Source: Sphingobacterium spiritivorum ATCC 33861
GTDB lineage: Bacteria; Bacteroidota; Bacteroidia; Sphingobacteriales; Sphingobacteriaceae
DNA: 64,000 nucleotides
Assembly: GCF_000143765.1 (NCBI RefSeq)
Contig: NZ_GL379770.1
Coordinates: 830,403-894,402, forward strand
Direction: 5' to 3'
Numbering within the stretch: the stretch's first letter is position 1; every line of letters starts with the position of its first letter. The notes below the pieces were generated by a model, which made no database searches, was not told the DNA's origin, and saw only the letters and a list, made by a program, of their open reading frames with translations. Shown here piece after piece: positions 53,454 to 62,400 of the stretch. A program made the translations under genes and the position numbers.

Positions 53454-56400
53454 ATGAAAAGGAAATTGCTTATGAAACCGCAAACTAATTCTTTAGCCTT
53501 GCCAAAGAGGATTTGGCACCTGTGTATTCTATTGGTTTTAATCCTGATAAATGTCCCCGGCACGGGATATGCACAGACCAGACAATATGCTACCGTCGCT
53601 CCTTCCTCCGGGAAAAATCAGGCAACAATCTTGTTAGGTGCAATAAGTGGTGGATACTCATCAACGACCTCTAATGCAGCTAGTGTAACTAATCCGGGAT
53701 TGGCAGCTGATGGAAATCCGGGTACTCATTCAGTCTTGACAGCTTCGAATTTATCTCTTGCTATTATTGATGTTTCAGGAGAAGCCTGGTTGCAGATGAA
53801 ATTTCCTTCAGCCTTGGCAGCCGGTACAACATCCTATGTCAAAATAGATAAACCTACCCCGGGCGGAGGTCTTAATCTGGATCTGGTTACAGGAGTTGGA
53901 GGGCTTCTGGGACTATTACAACAAAACGTAATTATTCCTGAGGTATACACCGGAGCAACCAGTTCCAGTGATGGCACTATGATCAATAGTGCTTCTGTGG
54001 TTTCATCAATAGTACAGGATGCCAGCGGAAATAATTACATAGCTGTAAAATCTTCACAATCGTATAATGCTGTCCGCGTTAAATTAAGAAGTCAGAGTGC
54101 GCTGTTGGGGCTTTCTATAGGTGCTTCTCTCTCTCTGAATGTCTATGACGCATTTGCAGTGCCTTCGGCTACAGCCTGTAATCCGGCAACCTATACGGAT
54201 GAAGGAAAAGTAACAGGAATAAATGTTCAGTTAGCGAATACCGTAATAAATCCAACATATGCAATCGATGCAAATACTTCAAACTACTCAGAAATCAGTC
54301 TGGGAACATTGGCAGTAGGCGGATCAGCATCTCAGTCTATTTATTTTCCAACACTATCTGAGCCTAATTCCAGACTTAAAGTACGGATGCAGATAAATCC
54401 TACAGCATTAAACGTCAATCTGATTGGTGCCTATGGAGTACGTGCGTACAATGGTAATACGCAGGTATTTGAACAAGTGATCGGAAGCGGTTTGATCGGA
54501 GGCCTCGATGTATTGGGTCTGCTGAACAGTGGCGGAATTGTAACGGTTCCTTTTGATATTGCAGCACAATATGACAGGGTCGAGTTGGTGCTGTTCTCCA
54601 CGGTCAATCTGACCACCGGATCAGGAGTACGGTTATATGCTGTGTCACGCACAAGTGCTGCATGTCCGGAGCCTCCTCCGACTGCAAGCCCTCTTTTTCA
54701 ACCTGTATGTGCGAATACATCTATAGTTTCGATGTCCAATGTGGATGATGCACAAAATGCGGTAGACGCCAATTTTGACAGTTATGCAACCATTCGTTCT
54801 GATGCCGGTATCCTTGTAGGGGTAGGAAGCAGACAGGGACAACTGGAGGTAAGTTTTCCTTCTGCCGTACCTGTAGGAAAGACCGCTTATGTTCGTATAG
54901 ACTATGATCAGGATGTGTTGAAATCATTGCTGGCAGGTAGTATCGGAGAGCTGGTCGGCGGATTAGTAAACGGGCTGGTCTTAGGTGATCATTATTTTGA
55001 AGTACAACTCAACAATGGCGGAGGAGCCCCGTTATTGTCGGCTTCCAGTGCCAATAGTTTCAGTGCTGCTGCCGGAAAAATCCGGATTGTTCAGGACAAA
55101 GCCGGAAGATATTACATCGCTATAAAATCAGATGTTCCTTACACCAATATTAAATTAATTGATCATACAGCTTCAGCATTAGGGGTTCTTGCTCCAAACA
55201 AATACCTGAATGTATACAACGTATGCTATGATAACAGTTCTGCGATTTGTGATCCTGCATTTTCTACTTCTTACGAAGGAACAGGTATTACCTTAGGATT
55301 ATTACAAATCGGAAATACCGGAGTATTAGCTCCTGAATATGCTATTGATGATGATGCCAATACTTCTTCAAAAATTAACCTGGGAACATTAGCTGTAGCA
55401 GGTTCTATGTCTCAGTATATCAATTTCAATTCATTAAGTGACCCCAACTCTGTATTCAAAATTAAACTGGCAATCAAAGCCAGTCAGACACTAAATGCGG
55501 ATCTGCTGGGTGCTTATGAAGTCATCGCTTACAATGGCAGTACGGAAGTATACCGCAGATCATTAGGTGGCGGATTGCTGAACGGTACAAATGTATTGGG
55601 TATTCTTGGCGGCGGCCAGCCCGGTACATTGACCTTTGCTCCGGGTAAGGTCTTTGATCGCATTGAGATCCGGGTAAACAGTGTGGTAAATGTGAGCGCA
55701 TTCCAGTCTTCATTAGAAGTCTATGATGTAAAACGATTTGGCCCTGCAGGTTCTGCCTGTCCGGATCCTGACTTCACATTGCCTGCTGCAACGGCTACGC
55801 CTTTTGAGATTCCGGCTTGTGATGCAGCTGTGGTGGCATGGGAACATGCAGATTATCCGAATCTGGCTGCTGATGGAAATAACGAATCATTCGCAACATT
55901 GACTGCAAGTAACGGACAGTTACTGGGAATAGGTGCTTATAACGGTTTCCTTGAATATGAATTCCCTACAGCTCTGCCTGCAAATAAGACTACATATGTC
56001 CGTATCGATATGGACGGTGATCTGCTGGGTCGTTTGCTGAGCGGAACATTAGGAACTCTGGTTAATAATGTAGGCGGATTGCTGCTGGGACAACACTATT
56101 TTTCTGTAGATGCCAAAACTGCTCAAACCGGTGGTACAACAGTACTGACAGGTTCCAGCCAGGCGGGATTCACGGATGTAAATGGTGGAGATCTCCGCAT
56201 TGTACAGGATAATGCCGGTCGCTACTACATAGCCATTACACCAAATGCAGCTTATAAAAATATCCGCATTACGGAGCATTTCCCTGCATTAGCCGGACTG
56301 ACGCAAAATGTCGCCTCGATGAAGATTTTCGAAGCATGTCATGAAATTGGTGTGAATAACTGTCTTCCTGCTCAATTTACATCATTTGACCAGTCCGGAC

Positions 56401-59400
56401 TTTCATTAGGATTGCTGAATGGTGCAGGTGTCAATAATGCAGACCATGCTATCAGTCCAAGTTCATCCGATTATTCTGAAATCTCAACCGGAACTGCTGC
56501 TGTGGCTGCACAGGTAGCACAACGTATATATTTCAACAAGTTATCTACTGCGGGAGACACGTTAAAAGTTCGTTTGCAGCTGGACCCTTCAAGTCTGGCA
56601 TCAGTAGATTTGTTGGGCAGATATCAGATCCGTACATATAACGGAAGTGCCGTTGCAGAGACCTTTACGCTGCAACAGGGACTGATCAATAACCTGAACT
56701 TATTAAATCTGTTCCGTTCAGGAGGTGTACAGACACTTACATACAGAACAACATTACCATACGACAGGGTAGATATTATTGTCGGTTCTACACTCAATGT
56801 AGCATTGACTCCTTCTGTACGACTTTATGAAGTAAAACGTATCGGTCAGGGATGCCCGACAACGACTACACCTTCTCCATTTGAAAATCCGGTATGTATA
56901 TCTTCTGTAATCGATGCCGGCAATGCAGATGACATCAACAATTTATTTGATAATGACTTTGACAGCTATGCCACACTGAAATCAGGGGCCGGTCTGTTAT
57001 TAGGTCTTGGTAATAAATACGAAGGTTTTGTTGAATTAGGTTTCGGTCAGAAAATTGCAGCCAATAAAACAGCATACATACGCATTGACTTTGATGAGGC
57101 TTTACTGAATAATTTACTGGGGGGAAGTATCGGTGGAACACTGGCCAGTGTGGTGAATAATCTGGTATTAGGAAACCACTACTTCTCTGTACAGGTCAAG
57201 GATGGTGCTTCAGTAATTCTTCAGGGAGGAAGTAATAATAATTTCAATAATAATAACGACCGGATCCGGATTGTACAGGATAAATTAGGTCGCTATTATA
57301 TCGCTGTCACACCATCTGCACAGTATGATGCTATCCGTATCACGGATCATACCAACTCTGCCTTAGGTTTGTTGGCGCAACCAAATTCAATGAACGTATA
57401 TGGTGCATGTGTAGATAATCCATTAACAGATTGTCAACCTGTGTTTACCACTTCTTATGATGCAAGAGGACTGGCATTGACAGCTCTTGGGCTGGCCGGA
57501 TCCGGCGTGGCAAATCCTGACCATGCAATCAATATCAATACAACTGATTACTCAGAAGTAAGTCTGGGCAATGTTGCTGTAGGTACTTCTGTGAAACAAT
57601 ATTTTGACTTCCGTAAGCTGGCTTTACCAAGTGAAGTTATTAATCTGACTTTACAATACGGAAGCGGTGCATTAGATGCAAACCTTATCGGAGGAATAGA
57701 AATTATAGCTTACAATGGAGTAACTCCGGTTGCTACATTAGATGTACAAAGTCAGCTGATCAACGGACTGAATGTACTGGGAATTTTGAATAACGGAGCT
57801 AAAGGTACTATTCCTTTTGCGCCGGGAGTAGCTTACGACAGAATCAGTGTCGGCCTGAGAGGGGTATTGAACGTAAGTGCATTGCCTGCCCTCAGAGTAT
57901 ATGCAGTAGAGAAAGACTGTAATACGCCAATGTTCAAAACATGGAAATCATTTAAAGTCAGTAATGATCCGGCTATTACAACTGTCAAAGGCGGCGAAGA
58001 AGTGGAATATACCATACATGTCCGCAATACAGGAAATGTAGCACTTAATGATTACATCGTGACGGATGCTATCCCTGCAAATACAGTTTATGTCGCTGGA
58101 TCTGCCGACGCTTCCGGTGGCTCAGTTGCTTCAGGTGTAGTGACATTCAGCAATGTGGATATTGCTGCAGGTGCTACTGCTACCCTGACTTTCAAAGTAA
58201 CGGTAAATGCAGATCTGACAGGTGTGACAGCTATTAACAATGTTGCACTAGTGAAGAAAGATGCTGCTGATCCTGGAAAAGAGACCTTCCCTCCGGCAGC
58301 AGGTAATCCGAATGAACCGGATGAAACAGCCGGTACAGGAACAAAAATACCTGTGACGCCAATAGCATCTGCAGTGTCATGGAAAGCTTATAAGGTTAAT
58401 ACAGATGCAAGTATCACGGCTGTCAAAGGCGGAGAGCAGGTAGAATATGCTATCTATGTCCGTAATAACGGTAATCAGGTGTTAAACAATGTACAGATCA
58501 GTGATGTATTGCCTGCAGGTGTGACCTATGTATCAGGTGGATCGCAGGCAAGCGGTACGGTATCATTTGTGATTCCTACATTAGCAGTAGGAGCGACTAA
58601 CGGTCCGTTGACATTTACTGTATCAGTCAATCAAAATCTGAGCGGTATCAGTAAAATAACCAATATCGCTACAGTAAAAAGTAATGAAAATAATGTACCG
58701 GCAGAGAGTTTCCCTCCGGTAAATAATGCTAATCCGACTGAGCCGAATACCGGTGCAGGACCAGGAACTTCTCTGGATGTAACTACTGTGAATAACCTTG
58801 TGTCTTGGAAAGCATATAAAGTAAATAATGATGCAACGATCACCAGTGTAAAAGGTGGTGAAGATGTACAGTACACCATCTATGTCCGTAATGAAGGAAA
58901 CCAGAATGCAACAGGTGTACTTGTCAGTGATGTATTGCCTGCGGGATTGACGCATAAGAACGGTGGTACGCTGACAAACAGTACAGTCAATTTCGCACCA
59001 TTAGATATTCCGGTAGGGCAGGTACGGTCTGTATCCTTTATAGCTACTGTCATTAAAGATCTGACTAACATTGCACAGATTAACAATATCGCAGTAGCAA
59101 AACTCAACCCTGCTGACCCGGGTGTACAATCACATCCACCAATCAATAACAGTGATCCGTTGACCGGAGGTCCGGACATCACGCAGACAGGAACCGTGAT
59201 TGCGGTGACTCCTGCACATGATGTTGATTTTGCATTGCTGGGCTTGAGTAATAACATGACCAGTACAAGTAAAGCTGTGGAAGGCGACGTAATTACTTAT
59301 ACATTAACGGTCAAAAATACAGGAAATACAGCCCTCACAAATGTGACGATTACAGCTCCTATTCCTACGCATACCACATTTGAAACCGGAACAATAACCG

Positions 59401-62400
59401 GTGGAGGTACAGTGTCAGGAAATGAAGCAACTTTTGTGATTCCTTCATTAGCAGTAGATCAAACACTGACCTTTAGCTATAAAGTGTTGGTAGGCGCAAT
59501 TCCTCCGGGAGTAGATAAGATCAGCAATACTTCGGTTGTGAGCTTTGCAAATGAAATTGCCGGACAACCGAATAAAACTAAACAAGCATTGTCTGAACTG
59601 CAGACAAATTGTAATCCAGTAGTCGCGGCAGATATCACGCTGGCTCCGACATCAGGAACAATATGTCTGGGTGATGAAGTGGAAATAACGGCATCAACAG
59701 CGTTAAATATTCCAAATGCAGTATATCTGTGGTACACTAATCCTGCATTGACAGGCACACCACTTGTAGGGCCTGTCCAGAGATTAAGCCCTGCTGTGAC
59801 GACTACTTATTATGTAGTAGTGTCAGGAGATGGATTCTGTTTCAATACTCCGGCAAAAGAAATTGAGATTTCGGTATTGAATTTTCCTCCTATTCCTACG
59901 ATCAGCATCACTGGTTCTGCCGCAATATGTGAAGGTACTGGTTCGACAGTGTTGACCGCAACATCTGCCGGAGCATCTTCATACCAGTGGTATAAAGACG
60001 GAGCAATTTTGCAGACTACCAATACCAATACCTTAACGGTCAATGCAGGTGGACTTTACACGGTAAAAGCATTCAATGATGTCAATGCTACAGGTTGTAG
60101 CAGTGAAGTATCCGCTGCTGTAGAGGTGACTGTCACTCCGAGACCGGCACAGCCTGCTATCACTTCGCCTGCTGCGCCTGCATGTGAAGGATCTATTATT
60201 GAATTGACTTCAAGTGCAACTACGGGTAATCAGTGGTACAAAGACGGTGTATTGCTGACAGAAAATAATAACGGAACTACTGTTCCGGTAACAGGACAGA
60301 AAATCTTTGTATCTACCGGTGGAGTATATACCGTTAAAGTGACGGATCAGCTGACGGGATGTGAAAGTCTGGAATCTGCTCCTGTGACAATAGTAATAAA
60401 CCCACTTCCGGTAATTACATTAACCGGAGAAACCAGAATCACGACGGCAGTCAATGTAGCGGTAACCCTTCCAACGGTTACAACTTCACCTGCTACAGGA
60501 GTGACTGTAAAATGGTATGATCAGGCGGGTGTCGAAACCACCAATCTGACACCATCATTCGCTGCTCCGGGTGTATATACATACACGGTAGTAGCACAGA
60601 ATGATGCAACAGGATGTACCTCATCACAATCTGTGCTGATACAGGTGTATGATGCAAACAGCTGTCCTCCTCAACTGGTACGTGTGTATGCAAATACACA
60701 GTCTTCCGGAAGTATTATTACAGGAGGAGTGAGCGATGGTGCGAATGCAGTAGACGGAAACCCTAAAACATACTCGACGATCACTACAGGATTAGGATTG
60801 TTAGGAATTGGTACAACATGGCAAAATGTAAACTTTGATCAGGTCGTACCTGCAGGTACTCCGGTTACTATTAAATTAGGTAAAGAGTACAGCTTACTAT
60901 CTGTTGCAAGTGGTCTGTCTGTTGTCGGACTGGATGCAAACGGAAATGATATCGGAACACTTAAATCCGTACAGGGAGGACTTCTGGATCTGCTTGTTGC
61001 AGACAATGTTATAGAGTACACATTTGTACCTGCAAGTGGATCAGGGCCGAAAGCTTACAAAGGCGTACGTATTGTGCAGGGAGCATTACTGAGTCTGGCT
61101 CAGAATGCGAAAGTATATCACGCGTATTATACAAAAACCGGTGCTGTAGATTGTGCTCCGATCGATAACCAGACAAACAGCAATATTTTAGATATGCTTT
61201 ATGGTGTACAGGATATAGGTCTGGGCGTAGCAAGTGCAACAGCAAGTGTGATAGACCCATGGTTAGCTGTGGATAATGATTTGAATACTGCTGCGCAAAT
61301 CAGCAGAGGTGCTGCGGTATTGAATGTGGCAAGTCTGACACCTGTATTCAAGTCGCAGACTATGCCTACGGATTCATTGCGTATTATTATTGAAGACTCG
61401 GGCAACGCACTTCTTAATCTGAGTTTACTGTCAGGTTTTGAGATCCAGCGTTATTTAGGAACAGCGAAAGTAGGACCTACATTGGATAACAATGCTGATA
61501 TTCTGAAACTGAAATTATTGAACTTCTCCGCTAATAAGAAGAAGTTAATGATGGCACCATTCGATCAGCCATTTGATCGTGTGCAGATCTCTTATGGAGA
61601 TGTGGTAAATGTGAACCTGGGTAATCAGATCAAGGTTTATGATATCAGTATCATACCGACTATAGATTATGGAAATACACCAGGTACTACACTGGAAATC
61701 TGTCAGGGAGATAACCTCACCATCAAGAAACAGGATGATTGTACAGTCTATGCGGTGTACGATGAAAATGGTAATCTGCTGGTAACTTCAGATCAGCTGA
61801 ACTTTACAATTCCTGCAACGACAACTGCAGGTGTACACAAATATTTTATACAAGCTGTAAGACAAGGTTGTGAAATTGGACCAAGACAGGAGATTGAAGT
61901 CCTGATCAATCCGCTGCCTGTGGTACAGACGTTGAAGATCAACGGACAGGTGCGTTCCGGTAATGAAATCAGTCTGTCCCCGGGTAAAACAGCCACATTT
62001 GAGTTGACTGTAGATGATGCTACAGCAACATTCCAATGGCAGGAGTTGATTGGAGGTACATGGACAGCTATAGCCGGACAAGCAACCTCTACATTAGTGA
62101 GAACAGTTCCTTTGGTAGCAGCAGGTACTCGCTATGAATACCGTGCATTGATTAGCAGCACAAAAGGATGTGATATTATATCTCCTGTGGCAGCTCTTGT
62201 CGTAGCTCCGCAACAAGTAGATTATACGAAATCAAAATTAGAAATAGTTAAAAACAACGCTATAGCAAATGGGGTAGATGTAAATACACTTCGCGCAACT
62301 ATAGTAGATGAATTTGATAACCCGATTGCAGCTACAGCAGTAGACTTTAGTTATACCAGTCTGGTCACAGGCAGTGTAGTCACTACGCAGTTGAGTACAG

